Counted from the first letter of the stretch, positions 42,401-53,310 are shown. The stretch is 64,000 nt of DNA from CAWHMS01 sp963830495 (GCA_963830495.1 CAWHMS010000001.1:124001-188000); one strand, 5' to 3'. The notes: generated by a model not told the origin, from the sequence alone. Translations and numbers: made by a program.

Positions 42401-42606
42401 TCCTTGAAGACCCGCGCCTCGACGTGGTGGGTTCCGGGCCTGCCGTTGGCGGTGGGCGGTCCCTCGTAGAAGGTCCAGCGTGGTCCGCCCGAGCTCTTCT
42501 CCATGGAGCGAGCGAAGGTGTCGGCCTTCCGCCACAGGTCGAGGATCTCGTGCTCCAGCTCCGGCAGGTCGACCTGCGCGGGAACGGCGGGATAGTCGGT
42601 GCTCAT
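39439..42606 (-). CDS. ileS: Isoleucyl-tRNA synthetase
   Basis: 1055 residues from ATG 42606, class I. PPTANGRPGTHH (about 50-61) is the HIGH region and GRKMSKHLGN (Lys606-Lys609) the KMSKS loop. CYS pairs CPRCETALSDHELGQPGGYE lead into the CP1 editing domain. Size and motif wording fit the eukaryote-like IleRS found in many actinobacteria. The start is fixed by the T-box: the ribosome site GGACGAGAGG lies between GTG 42639 and ATG 42606, so 42606 is preferred although the spacing (11 nt) is long. Confidence 0.95.
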   Translation of the reverse strand: MSTDYPAVPAQVDLPELEHEILDLWRKADTFARSMEKSSGGPRWTFYEGPPTANGRPGTHHVEARVFKDVFPRFKTMQGYHVERKAGWDCQGLHVEVGVEKELGLSGKQDIEAFGIAEFNARCRESVERHVDAFEELTNRMGFWVDMTKAYRTMDASYIQSVWWSLKQIFDKGLLYEAHRISYYCPRCETALSDHELGQPGGYETVADPSVFVRLPLTSGPLAGEAALLVWTTTPWTLVSNTAVAVHPEATYVAATDGSETLVVAEPLFEGVLGDGWAIAARFTGTEMERWSYDRPLDLVDFPASEDGSPVAHFVVLGDYVTTEDGTGLVHQSPAFGADDFEVCRAYGMPVVKPVDGDGRFSAEVRLVAGEFFKHADAELVRELERRGRLFRHASYEHSYPHCWRCHTPLLYYALPAWYIRTTAVKEALLRENERTRWYPDTIKWGRYGDWLHNNVDWSLSRTRYWGTPLPIWRCAEDHLTCVGSLAELGELAGQDLSELDPHRPYVDDVVLPCPDCGAEARRVSEVIDAWYDSGSMPFAQWGYPYAEGSAEQFDQAYPAQFICEAIDQTRGWFYSLMAIGTVVFDRSSYENVVCLGLLLAEDGRKMSKHLGNILEPMPLMDEHGADAVRWFMAASGSPWMARRVGHATLQEIVRKVLLTYWNTVAFHVLYARSNGWAPHGDVPALASRPVQDRWLVSQRQHLVRDVTAALEDYDTQRAGTLLAGFVDDLSNWYVRRSRRRFWDGDLAALWTLHETLEVLTRLLAPLVPFVTERVWQDIVCSVDPSAPESVHLADWPTYDAGQVDVDLDRGMALTRRLVELGRSARAEAKVKTRQPLQRALISSAAFETLGDSLAAEMSAELNVTTVESFASSGDLVDHTAKGNFRSLGRRFGKQTPDVAAAVSAADPERIARELAETGSTSVQLDGQQLELDRDEVIVTERPREGWSVVNEHGETVALDLHLTPDLVRTGLAREVIRLVQEARKSSGFDVSDRIVMRWASSGDTAQALRDHAELVAREVLAVELTESTTAGPDWHVHADLALAFALDKATERTT

Positions 42607-42617
42607 CGCGGGTGGCG

Positions 42618-42822
42618 CCTCTCGTCCTGCTGTCGTCACGGTGCGAGCCGGGCTCGCTCTGTGCCGAAGGGACGAGGTTGACCCCGCGGTACCACCCTTC
42701 TTGGTGCGATGCGCAGACGGCGTCGCACCCGCTTCGTTACGCCGCGGCCGGTTCTAGTGAGCTCGGGTCCGAGCCGTTCTTCCGGCAGCTCCGAGGTGAT
42801 GGCCCCATCCTTGCTGTGCGGC
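42618..42822 (-). promoter_or_regulatory. Translational T-box riboswitch of ileS
   Basis: Minus-strand leader. The T-box sequence AAGGGTGGTACCGCGG (42684-42699) contains UGGU to pair with the uncharged tRNA 3' ACCA. The AUC isoleucine specifier is at 42798-42800 in CATCACCTCGGAG. GAAGGG (42695-42700) pairs with CCCTTC (42666-42671) as antisequestrator. CTCGTCC (42670-42676) can instead pair with GGACGAG (42621-42627), the ribosome site. The two helices share bases and exclude each other, so uncharged tRNAIle should free the ribosome site. Confidence 0.9.
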
Positions 42823-42828
42823 GAGATC

Positions 42829-42857
42829 AGTCTAGGGGATCAGGCGCAGACAGTTCA
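42829..42857 (-). promoter_or_regulatory. ileS promoter
   Basis: Minus strand: -10 TAGACT (42829-42834), 17-bp spacer, -35 TGAACT (42852-42857). It starts transcription just before the T-box leader, at about 42822. Confidence 0.6.
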
Positions 42858-43060
42858 CCGCGATTAGTTGGTCGACGGTGCCGCGAACACCGCGTGTGAG
42901 CAGGACCTGGCCGTTGCGTGGGACGTACGTCGAACGCAGCTCCTGATCGCCGGACCCGCTTGTCGTGACAAGATACTTGCGGTCGTCGGCGACGACCGGG
43001 AGTGCACCATGCTTCGGCTGCCTGGCGCGGCTCGTTGAAGCGGGACGCTTCTCCCTCTAT
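42832..43060 (-). other. Open stretch without start codon, possible gene remnant
   Basis: One minus-strand frame is open for about 75 codons and ends at TAG 42832-42834 inside the ileS -10. Its peptide has a protein-like middle (KHGALPVVADDRKYLVTTSG and RSTYVPRNGQVLLTRGVRG) but no ATG, GTG or TTG start before the upstream stop near 43059. It may be a decayed or frameshifted small gene, or chance. A CTTGTC-GT-GACAAG palindrome lies at 42959-42972 within it. Not recognised. Confidence 0.25.
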
Positions 43061-43063
43061 CCT
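43035..43063 (+). promoter_or_regulatory. Promoter of the DksA-like gene
   Basis: TTGAAG (43035-43040), 17-bp spacer, TATCCT (43058-43063), a good sigma-70/HrdB-type pair. The leader to ATG 43117 is about 47 nt and ends with GAGGGGA. Confidence 0.6.
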
Positions 43064-43116
43064 CACCGGACCGTGTTCTCGGTTCGAGACACTCACTGCG
43101 CTAGAGGGGACCCACG

Positions 43117-44115
43117 ATGGCGGCTAGGAAGAAGGCAGCGATCTCCGCCGTGACGAGCGCGGTCAAGAAGGCGACCGGCCGAGGCAGGGCCACGCCCGCG
43201 CCGACGGCCGCCCAGAAGGCGTCGACGACGAAGACCAGCGCCACCGAGCCGGCCAAGAAGGCGCCGGCCAAGAAGCAGCCTGCCGCGAAGAAGGCGCCGG
43301 CCAAGAAGCAGCCTGCCGCGAAGAAGGCGCCGGCCAAGAAGGCGCCTGCCGCGAAGAAGGCGCCGGCCAAGAAGCAGCCTGCCGCGAAGAAGGCGCCGGC
43401 CAAGAAGCAGCCTGCCGCGAAGAAGGCGCCGGCCAAGAGGGCGCCTGCCAAGAAGGCGCCGGCCAAGAGGGCGCCGGCCAAGAAGGCGCCGGCCGCGAAG
43501 AAGGCGCCGGCCAAGAAGCAGCCTGCCGCGAAGAAGGCGCCGGCCAAGAAGGCGCCCGCCAAGACGGCTCCTGCGAAGAAGGCTCCCGCGCGGAGGAAGG
43601 CATCTCCGGCCGCGGGCGCCGCGGCGTCCACCGTGGTAGCCCGTAAAGCCGCCGCCGGCCAGGCCACGACGGCGAAGGCCGCGGGCCAGAAGCCGACCCG
43701 TGCCGGCAAGAAGGCTGCGCCAGGGCGTCTCGCGGTTCGCGAGGGTGAGAGGAACTGGACGGCGAAGGAGATCGCGGAGGTGCGTGCGGCGTTGGAGTCC
43801 GACGCGGGCCGGCTCCGGGACGAGATCGCCGCAGCCGAGAAGGACATCAACCACCTGCTTCGTGAAGGTGGCGAGGGCGCGGGCAACGACCAGGCCGATG
43901 TGGGTGCCAACACGTTCGAGCGGGACCACGAGATGACCATGGCCAAGAACGCCCGCGAGCAGCTCGCGCTCGTCACGGCAGCACTGCGACGGATCGACGA
44001 CGGCAGCTACGGCGTCTGTGAGTCCTGTGGCAACCCCATCGGCAAGATGCGGCTACAGGCATTTCCGCGTGCGACACTGTGCATGGAATGCAAACAACGC
44101 CAGGAACGTCGCTGA
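43117..44115 (+). CDS. Histone-H1-like Lys/Ala/Pro tail fused to a TraR/DksA zinc-finger protein
   Basis: 332 residues. Residues about 1-200 are a very basic, low-complexity tail built of KKAPAKKQPAA-type 11-mers, like histone H1 or mycobacterial HupB tails, predicted to bind DNA nonspecifically. Residues about 210-332 are the TraR/DksA unit: coiled-coil hairpin (WTAKEIAEVRAALESDAGRLRDEIAAAEKDINHLL) and C4 zinc finger CESCGN...CMECK near the C-terminus. DksA-type proteins act in the RNA polymerase secondary channel. Whether this fusion does both is inference. lspA overlaps its last 28 bp. Confidence 0.9.
   Translation: MAARKKAAISAVTSAVKKATGRGRATPAPTAAQKASTTKTSATEPAKKAPAKKQPAAKKAPAKKQPAAKKAPAKKAPAAKKAPAKKQPAAKKAPAKKQPAAKKAPAKRAPAKKAPAKRAPAKKAPAAKKAPAKKQPAAKKAPAKKAPAKTAPAKKAPARRKASPAAGAAASTVVARKAAAGQATTAKAAGQKPTRAGKKAAPGRLAVREGERNWTAKEIAEVRAALESDAGRLRDEIAAAEKDINHLLREGGEGAGNDQADVGANTFERDHEMTMAKNAREQLALVTAALRRIDDGSYGVCESCGNPIGKMRLQAFPRATLCMECKQRQERR
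43252..43590 (+). repeat. Tandem 33-bp coding repeats of the basic tail
   Basis: Units of 33 bp encode the 11-mer KKAPAKKQPAA and close variants (KRAPAKKAPA, KKAPAAKKAPA), at least seven in a row with near-identical DNA (AAGAAGGCGCCGGCCAAG). Repeat number is expected to vary between strains by slippage. Confidence 0.9.
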
Positions 44116-44645
44116 CCGACGCATCCTCCGACACCACCCCACGCCGCCGCCCGCATGTCGTGCTGTGGGCCGCCGTCGCCGGAGCCGTCCTCGTTCTCGA
44201 CCAGACCACCAAGTGGTGGGCCGAGCGTGCGCTCGACGACGGCCAGACCCGGCAGCTGATCGGCGACTGGCTGCAGCTCCGACTGACCTACAACCCAGGA
44301 GCGGCCTTCAGCCTGGGCACCGGCTACACCGTCCTGCTGACGTTCATCGCGATCGCGGTCGTCATCGTCGTCATCCGGATGGCGCGCAAGCTCGGTAGCA
44401 CGGGGTGGGCCGTGGCCCTCGGTCTGCTGCTGGGCGGCGCGCTGGGAAACGTCGTCGACCGCATCTTTCGGGACCCGGCGCCGCTGCGGGGTCACGTGGT
44501 CGACTTCATCGAGCTGCCCCGCTGGCCGGTCTTCAACATCGCCGATGCGGCGATCTGCGTCGCCGCCGCGGTCTTCGTGCTGCTGAGCTTCCGAGGCGTT
44601 CACCTCGACGGCCGGAGGGAGCCGGTCCAGGGCGAGGCGCCATGA
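44088..44645 (+). CDS. lspA: Lipoprotein signal peptidase (signal peptidase II)
   Basis: 185 residues from ATG 44088 (GTG 44079 is an in-frame alternative). Four membrane helices. VLDQTTKWWAE (about 34-44), YNPGAAFS (about 70-77), GGALGNVVDRIFR with catalytic Asp, HVVDFIELP, and FNIADAAICVA with the second catalytic Asp are the conserved LspA boxes. Removes signal peptides from prolipoproteins. It overlaps the DksA-like gene (28 bp) and the next gene (4 bp, ATGA). Confidence 0.95.
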   Translation: MQTTPGTSLTDASSDTTPRRRPHVVLWAAVAGAVLVLDQTTKWWAERALDDGQTRQLIGDWLQLRLTYNPGAAFSLGTGYTVLLTFIAIAVVIVVIRMARKLGSTGWAVALGLLLGGALGNVVDRIFRDPAPLRGHVVDFIELPRWPVFNIADAAICVAAAVFVLLSFRGVHLDGRREPVQGEAP

Positions 44646-45580
44646 CGGTGGAGTCCGGGCGCAAGTACCTCCAGGTACCGGCCGGGTTGGCCGGCGAACG
44701 CGTCGACGCCGCGATCGCCCGCCTCTTCGGGTTGTCCCGGACCAAGGCAGCCGAGCTCGTCGGCTCGGGCGGGGTGACCATCGACGGCAGCCCGCCGGCG
44801 AAGTCCGACCGGGTGCACGAGGGGGCCTTCCTCGAGGTGGTCATCCCCGGGCCGCCGCAGGCTGCGCAGATCCGCCCGGAGCGGGTCGAGGGGTTGACGA
44901 TCGTGTACGACGACGACGCCATCGTGGTCGTCGACAAACCGGTCGGTGTCGCCGCACACCCCAGCGTCGGCTGGGCCGGCCCTACCGTGCTCGGGCACCT
45001 AGCCGGTGCGGGCTTCTCGGTCGCCACCTCCGGCGTGCCGGAGCGTCAAGGCATCGTGCAGCGACTCGATGTCGGGACGAGCGGCCTCATGGTCGTGGCC
45101 AAGTCAGAGGTCGCCTACTCACGACTCAAGGACGCGTTTCGCCGACGAGCCGTCCACAAGACCTATCATGCCCTCGTCCAAGGTCATCCGGATCCGCTGC
45201 GTGGCACCGTCGACGCGCCGATCTACCGGCATCCGAAGCACGACTACAAGTTCGCGGTGGGCCAGGGCGGCCGACACAGCATCACGCACTACGACACTCT
45301 CGAGGCGCACCGCTTCGCGTCCTTGGTCGAGATCACGCTCGAGACTGGTCGCACGCACCAGATCCGCGTCCACATGAGCGCCCTGCACCACCCGTGCGTC
45401 GGTGACCTCACGTACGGGGCGGACCCGGTGCTGGCGCGCCGGCTCGGCCTCGACCGGCAGTGGCTGCACGCCGTACGGCTCGGCTTTCAGCATCCGGAGT
45501 CCGGGGACGACGTGGAGTTCACGTCGACGTACCCCGATGACCTGGCAGCTGCCCTCGACATCATCCGGGCCAGCGACTGA
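44642..45580 (+). CDS. RluD-family 23S rRNA pseudouridine synthase
   Basis: 312 residues. An S4 domain at the N-terminus (ERVDAAIARLFGLSRTKAAELVGSGGVTIDG, about 20-50), then the RluA/RluD catalytic domain: DDAIVVVDKPVGVAAHPS, GIVQRLDVGTSGLMVVAKS with catalytic Asp about 143, ETGRTHQIRVHMSALHHPCVGD. Isomerises uridines in 23S rRNA. Coupled to lspA by ATGA, as in many bacteria. Confidence 0.95.
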   Translation: MTVESGRKYLQVPAGLAGERVDAAIARLFGLSRTKAAELVGSGGVTIDGSPPAKSDRVHEGAFLEVVIPGPPQAAQIRPERVEGLTIVYDDDAIVVVDKPVGVAAHPSVGWAGPTVLGHLAGAGFSVATSGVPERQGIVQRLDVGTSGLMVVAKSEVAYSRLKDAFRRRAVHKTYHALVQGHPDPLRGTVDAPIYRHPKHDYKFAVGQGGRHSITHYDTLEAHRFASLVEITLETGRTHQIRVHMSALHHPCVGDLTYGADPVLARRLGLDRQWLHAVRLGFQHPESGDDVEFTSTYPDDLAAALDIIRASD

Positions 45581-45623
45581 CGCGCCGCCACTGCGATCAC
45601 CGGACGCGCGGACGCTGCAGCGC

Positions 45624-45629
45624 TAAGGT
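45624..45629 (+). promoter_or_regulatory. -10 hexamer before the short ORF/GNAT pair
   Basis: TAAGGT, 6 nt before ATG 45636. This spacing predicts a leaderless message whose first codon is that of the 37-residue ORF, with the GNAT gene translated by coupling. Confidence 0.5.
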
Positions 45630-45635
45630 GCGCGC

Positions 45636-45749
45636 ATGACGCGCGTGCTGGCGACGAGGTTCGGCGCGACTCCGCTTGCGCGCTCCGCCCCTGGCACGCC
45701 GCTCTCCTCGGTCGTGCCGTCGCGGCTCGGAGCTGGTCATCCGTCATGA
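45636..45749 (+). CDS. 37-residue upstream ORF coupled to the GNAT gene
   Basis: Starts MTRVLATRFGATPL and ends HPS, 37 residues, Arg/Ser/Pro-rich, no Cys run or obvious attenuator codon bias. ATG 45636 is 6 nt after a TAAGGT -10. Its TGA (45747-45749) overlaps the ATG of the GNAT gene (45746) by 4 bp. The arrangement suggests a leaderless leader peptide that lets ribosomes reach the GNAT start, which has no clear ribosome site of its own. Coding status is unproven. Confidence 0.45.
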   Translation: MTRVLATRFGATPLARSAPGTPLSSVVPSRLGAGHPS

Positions 45750-46231
45750 CCGCGCCGACGATCCGCCGCGGCCGGGTCGAGGAGTCCGACGCGATCGCCG
45801 AGCTCTACTGGCGGATCCGCCAGCAGGCCCTGGCAATCGGCAGCATCCCGGCGGGCATCCACCCAGTGGAGGAGCTGCGTGGATGGGTCAAGGATCGGTT
45901 GTTCGCAGATCAGGAGGTCTGGGTCGCCGACGGTGAGTCCGGTCTGGTGGGCTTCATGGTGCTGGGCCGGCCGGACTGGCTCGAGCATCTCTACATCGAC
46001 CGCTCCGCGACGGGTTCGGGGCTCGGCAGCCGGTTCGTCGAGCTGGCGAAGGCCGAGCTGACCGGGTCGATCCAGCTGTGGACCTTCCAGAGCAACACCG
46101 GCGCCCAGCGCTTCTACGCCCGGCACGGCTTCGTCCCGGTTGCCTGGACCGAGGGCGACAACGAGGAGGGTGCCCCGGATGTTCGCCTGGTCTACTCGCC
46201 ACCTGACGTCACGACGCAGCCCCCCGGTTGA
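45746..46231 (+). CDS. GNAT-family N-acetyltransferase
   Basis: 161 residues. The GNAT fold is visible as IRRGRVEESDAIAELYWRIR (beta1-alpha1), VWVADGESGLVGFMVLGRPDWLEHLYID (beta2-beta4), SATGSGLGSRFVELAKAE (acetyl-CoA pyrophosphate loop, motif A variant) and NTGAQRFYARHGFVPVAWTEGDNEEGAPDVRLVY (motif B). The acceptor substrate is unknown. Followed by stem-loops that may end the transcript. Confidence 0.88.
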   Translation: MTAPTIRRGRVEESDAIAELYWRIRQQALAIGSIPAGIHPVEELRGWVKDRLFADQEVWVADGESGLVGFMVLGRPDWLEHLYIDRSATGSGLGSRFVELAKAELTGSIQLWTFQSNTGAQRFYARHGFVPVAWTEGDNEEGAPDVRLVYSPPDVTTQPPG

Positions 46232-46302
46232 CCGGCCGGGGCCGCACGGGCACCGCTCCGGAACGCCTGCAGTTCGACGGCGCCGACACTGCAGGGGTGT
46301 TC
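46221..46302. terminator. Stem-loops after the GNAT gene
   Basis: CCCCGG (46221-46226) with CCGGGG (46235-46240), and a longer one, GGAACGCCTGCAGT (46259-46272) against 46287-46302 with a 2-base bulge. Probable end of the lspA-rluD-GNAT region. The rest of 46303-46502 shows no gene and forms the dnaE leader. Confidence 0.5.
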
Positions 46303-46502
46303 CGAGCGGCGCGGGTCAGTGAGCGGTCGCCGGGCAGGAGGTTCGCCACCGGTGGGGAGCCCGAGTGTCGGTCGCGGCTGGCAGGTTGGAGCGAAGTACG
46401 CTGTCCTCCTTCCCCCGGCCGCGCGCTGTCCACAGCGTCCAGCTGAGTTCGACCTGTCCGGAGCAGCCTGCCGTCCCGAGATCCCGAGGAGTCCCGCCGC
46501 CG

Positions 46503-50021
<3,519 letters not shown>

Positions 50022-50032
50022 GATTCCCCGAC

Positions 50033-50623
50033 GTGACACTTGACGAGCTGCCCGCGTGGTCGGGCTCGGGTGAAGAGACGGCCGCCGCTGGGCCGGAGCG
50101 GAGCTCACGTCGGGACAGGCTCGTCTTCGTGCTCGTCTGCGCGGGCGTGGGGCTGCTGGTGGCGCTGCCGGCAGCGTGGCTGTGGAGCGCCGTGGTCGAC
50201 AACCCCACCGGGGTCGTGTTCGAGGGCGACGTGTTCTTCAACGAGGTCCAGCTCAACGCCCAATCCAGCGTGACGATGTGGTTTCTGGTGATCGGGGTGG
50301 TGGCGGGTGCCCTCGCCGGTCTGGTGGTCGGATGGCGCGGCCGTCGGCACGGGGTCGTGTCGGTGGTGGCCGTGCTCGTCCTCTGCTCGGTCGCCGCCTG
50401 GACAGCCGGCTACCTCGGTATCCACGTCTTCGGACCGGACGAGTCCGCCGAGGTCTCCGCGGCCGACGACGGGGACACCGTCAGCGCTGCCCTCGACGTG
50501 GCCACCTGGGTCGCCTACCTGGGTTGGCCCATCGGTGGGCTGGTGGGCGCGCTCGCGGCCATCGCCGGCTGGCCCCGCGAACCGCAGCAGCCGGACCAGT
50601 CCGACGAGTCCGTCGCCGCCTGA
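50033..50623 (+). CDS. Four-helix membrane protein of unknown function
   Basis: 196 residues. Hydrophobic segments at about 29-52, 83-102, 107-130 and 157-178. An acidic N-terminus and an acidic, Gln-rich C-terminus are probably cytoplasmic. GTG 50033 lies 11 bp after the dnaE stop and 8 nt after a TAGGAT -10. No family is recognised; the layout resembles small DUF2567-like actinobacterial membrane proteins, but I do not assign it. Confidence 0.75.
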   Translation: MTLDELPAWSGSGEETAAAGPERSSRRDRLVFVLVCAGVGLLVALPAAWLWSAVVDNPTGVVFEGDVFFNEVQLNAQSSVTMWFLVIGVVAGALAGLVVGWRGRRHGVVSVVAVLVLCSVAAWTAGYLGIHVFGPDESAEVSAADDGDTVSAALDVATWVAYLGWPIGGLVGALAAIAGWPREPQQPDQSDESVAA

Positions 50624-50772
50624 CCGCGGCGTGCGACCACGCGATCGACGCAGCTGATCTGTCGTGGTCGTCGCCGGGGAGCCACGGCGACGAAGTTGGC
50701 TGAACCGCCCTGGCCGAGGCTGCGATTCCGGTACGGTCTCAGCCGTCAGGACTCGTCAGTGAGGGGGCGTCC

Positions 50773-52566
50773 ATGTCTGGTGCCACGCCGCCGCCCGGTC
50801 AGGGCGGCTGGGGGCAGGATCCGCAGTCCCCTGGATACGGGCCGCAACAGCCCGGTTACGGCCAGCCGCAGCAGCCGGGCTACGGTCAGCCCCCGCCGGG
50901 ATTCGGGCAGCCGCAGCAGCCGCCCCCTGGCTACGGCCAACCGGGATACGGACCGCCCCCGGGCGGCGGACAGCCCGACTACGCGCAGTGGGGTCCCGGC
51001 TCGCCCGGTGGCCCCCCTCCACAGTCGTGGCAGCAGACGAGTGGCGGTGGCGGCCGGCGTGGTCTCAAGGCACTGCTCATCGGGTTGGTGATGCTCGTCC
51101 TGGTCGGCGGCGGGGCGTTCGCCTTCTACCAGGCCGACCCGTTCAACCTCTTCAGCCCCGGCCCGCAGGCCGCCGAGGCGCTCCCCGGCGACGCGGCCTT
51201 CTACTTCGGGGTCGACCTCGACCCCTCGGCCGAGCAGAAGGTCAACGCGCTGCGGTTCTTGGACAAGTTCCCCGAGTTCGGCGACGTGACCGGCATCCGC
51301 GACGCACGCGACGACATTCGCAAGACGCTGGTCGAGGAGGCGCTGGAGAGCGGCGACTGCGCCGATGTCACGTATGACGACGACATCGGCCCGTGGATCG
51401 GCGACAAGTTCGGCGTCGCCCTGATGATGGGTGCGGAGGCAGAGGCGGAGCCGGACGTCGTCGTCGCTCTCGAGACCGACGACGAGGACGCCGCTCGCGA
51501 CGGCCTGTCGGCGCTGGCCGCGTGCTCCGGTGAGTCCGAGGTCGGTGTGGCGGGTGTCGGTGACTACGTCCTGGTGGCCGAGACCCAGGATCTCGCCGAC
51601 GGGTTCGCGAGCTCCGCCGAGGAGGAGTCGCTCGCCGACAGTGACGAGTTCAGCGCCGACTTGGACCAGATCGGCGACATCGGCGTCGCCACGATGTGGG
51701 CCGACGTGGACGCACTCATGGAGGCCAGTGGCGAGACCTTCGACGAGACCTTCCTCGGGTCGGAGGAACAGCTGCTCAGCGCCTCGGTCCAGCGCTTCGC
51801 CGCGACCTTCCGGTTCGAGTCCGACAGTGCCGAGGTCGCGAGCACGGTGTACGGCGAGGACATGCCCGACGTCGACGCGGGGGACAACCAGATCGTCGAC
51901 CTGCCTGAGACCACCGCGATGGCGATGTCAATGTCCGGTGGCGGCGACGCGTTGCTCGAGTCGTGGGACTCGATCCTGGCATCCGCGGGGGAGCAGGGTG
52001 TCGATGTCGAGCAGGAGATCGCCGACTTCGAGACCGAGACGGGCTTGACCCTGCCCGACGACCTGGCCACCGTGCTCGGTGACAATCTGCTGATGTCGGT
52101 CGACAGCGAGAGCCTCACCGCCGAGGCGATCGAGGCCGAGGACCCCTCGATGGTGGACTTCGGGATGCGGATGACCAACGACCCCGACGAGCTCAACGCG
52201 GTCTACGACAAGGTCTTCGGCCTCATCGAGGACGAGATGGACGACGTACCCTTCAGCAAGGCCGACGCCGACGACGGCATCGTGATCGCCTCCAACGACG
52301 AGTACGCCGACGAGCTGGCGGCGCTCGACGGGGGCCTCGGCGACAGTGATGCCTTCACGTCCGTGGTCGACGATGCCGCCGATCAGCAGTTCGTCGCCTT
52401 CTTCAACTGGGACAGCATCGAGCCACAGGTGCTGGACGCGTTGGAGAGCGATGGGGAGAGCCAGGACGTCATCGACAACCTGCGGCCATTGCAGGCGATC
52501 GGGATGTCCGCGGACGTCGACGGCAACTATGCCTCGTCGTCGCTGCAGGTCTCCGTCAACGACTGA
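50773..52566 (+). CDS. DUF3352 family exported protein with Gly/Pro/Gln-rich cytoplasmic tail
   Basis: 597 residues. ATG 50773 has GAGGGGG 5 nt upstream. Residues 1-90 are GYGQPQQPG-type repeats, then one membrane helix (about 97-118, LKALLIGLVMLVLVGGGAFAFY), then a long acidic extracellular domain (about 135-597: ALPGDAAFYFGVDLDP..., LATVLGDNLLMSVDS, DQQFVAFFNWDSIEP) typical of DUF3352. Strongly acidic (many Asp/Glu). Function unknown. Confidence 0.85.
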   Translation: MSGATPPPGQGGWGQDPQSPGYGPQQPGYGQPQQPGYGQPPPGFGQPQQPPPGYGQPGYGPPPGGGQPDYAQWGPGSPGGPPPQSWQQTSGGGGRRGLKALLIGLVMLVLVGGGAFAFYQADPFNLFSPGPQAAEALPGDAAFYFGVDLDPSAEQKVNALRFLDKFPEFGDVTGIRDARDDIRKTLVEEALESGDCADVTYDDDIGPWIGDKFGVALMMGAEAEAEPDVVVALETDDEDAARDGLSALAACSGESEVGVAGVGDYVLVAETQDLADGFASSAEEESLADSDEFSADLDQIGDIGVATMWADVDALMEASGETFDETFLGSEEQLLSASVQRFAATFRFESDSAEVASTVYGEDMPDVDAGDNQIVDLPETTAMAMSMSGGGDALLESWDSILASAGEQGVDVEQEIADFETETGLTLPDDLATVLGDNLLMSVDSESLTAEAIEAEDPSMVDFGMRMTNDPDELNAVYDKVFGLIEDEMDDVPFSKADADDGIVIASNDEYADELAALDGGLGDSDAFTSVVDDAADQQFVAFFNWDSIEPQVLDALESDGESQDVIDNLRPLQAIGMSADVDGNYASSSLQVSVND

Positions 52567-52617
52567 GACGCTCCAGGGGATGCTGAAGCCGGGAGTGCCG
52601 TCACGTCTCGTCGGCCG

Positions 52618-53298
52618 TCAGTTGGGGCACCAGCGGGTGCGCGCCAACGAGGTCGCCGGCAGCGACGGGAGCGCCGACATCGCCCGCAGCTCGGTGCGCA
52701 TCAGCCGACTGCCGAGGAGCAGCCGGCTGAGCACGTCCGGTGACTCCAGCAGCGCCTGCCGCTCGGCCAGTCCGAGCACGAGCGCGGCAGCGAGGGTGTA
52801 GGAGAGGTCGGTGGGGTCGTCAGGCGTCTCGCCCTCGAGGATGTCCTCGCCGCGCAGCGTCAAGACGATTCCGCGATAGCTGTTGAAGAGCTCACGGGCG
52901 CGCCGTGTCGTCTCGGCCACCGCGTCGTCACTGCGGGTTTCCTGCTGGTCCACGAGCCACTCGACGTCGGCGCGGAGGTAGTCCTGGCTGGAGTCGAGCT
53001 GCTCGACGTGGAAGCGGCGCCGACCCACGACGATCAGCTCGAACGTGCCGTCCGGGTTGGCAGTCACCTCGGTGACCAGCGCTGCGCAACCGGTGCGCTG
53101 GATGGTGTGAACTCCCCGCTCACCCACTTCGTAGCCGACCTTGATGGCGACCACTCCGAACTCCCGGGCAGCGCCCGGCGGCAAGGCGATGAGGTCCTTG
53201 ACGAGCGTTCGGTACCGCGGCTCGAAGATGTGCAGTGGCATCACCACGCCCGGGAAAAGCACGGCGTTGAGCGGGAACAGCGGCAACGGCTCGCTCAC
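52618..53298 (-). CDS. LON peptidase substrate-binding domain protein
   Basis: 226 residues consisting of the Lon N-terminal (LAN/PUA-like) domain only: LPLFPLNAVLFPGVVMPLHIFEPRYR (about 5-30), VGYEVGERGVHTIQRTGCAA, FELIVVGRRRFHVEQL, then a helical C-terminus. There is no AAA or protease domain. The standalone family's function is unknown. GTG 53298 lies 6 nt after TAGGTT, divergent from hisD. Confidence 0.92.
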   Translation of the reverse strand: MSEPLPLFPLNAVLFPGVVMPLHIFEPRYRTLVKDLIALPPGAAREFGVVAIKVGYEVGERGVHTIQRTGCAALVTEVTANPDGTFELIVVGRRRFHVEQLDSSQDYLRADVEWLVDQQETRSDDAVAETTRRARELFNSYRGIVLTLRGEDILEGETPDDPTDLSYTLAAALVLGLAERQALLESPDVLSRLLLGSRLMRTELRAMSALPSLPATSLARTRWCPN

Positions 53299-53304
53299 GC
53301 CTCG

Positions 53305-53310
53305 AACCTA
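53305..53310 (-). promoter_or_regulatory. -10 hexamer of the LON-domain gene
   Basis: TAGGTT on the minus strand, 6 nt before GTG 53298. Leaderless-type spacing. Confidence 0.45.

Noticed and set aside
43252..43590. Regularly spaced repeats resembling a CRISPR array
   Set aside because: The 33-bp units are contiguous, in frame and encode Lys/Ala/Pro 11-mers. There are no unique spacers and no cas genes.
46365..46502. Earlier start of dnaE at 46365
   Set aside because: The extra residues are unlike any DnaE N-terminus; MSDSFVHLHVHTEFS at 46503 is the family start.
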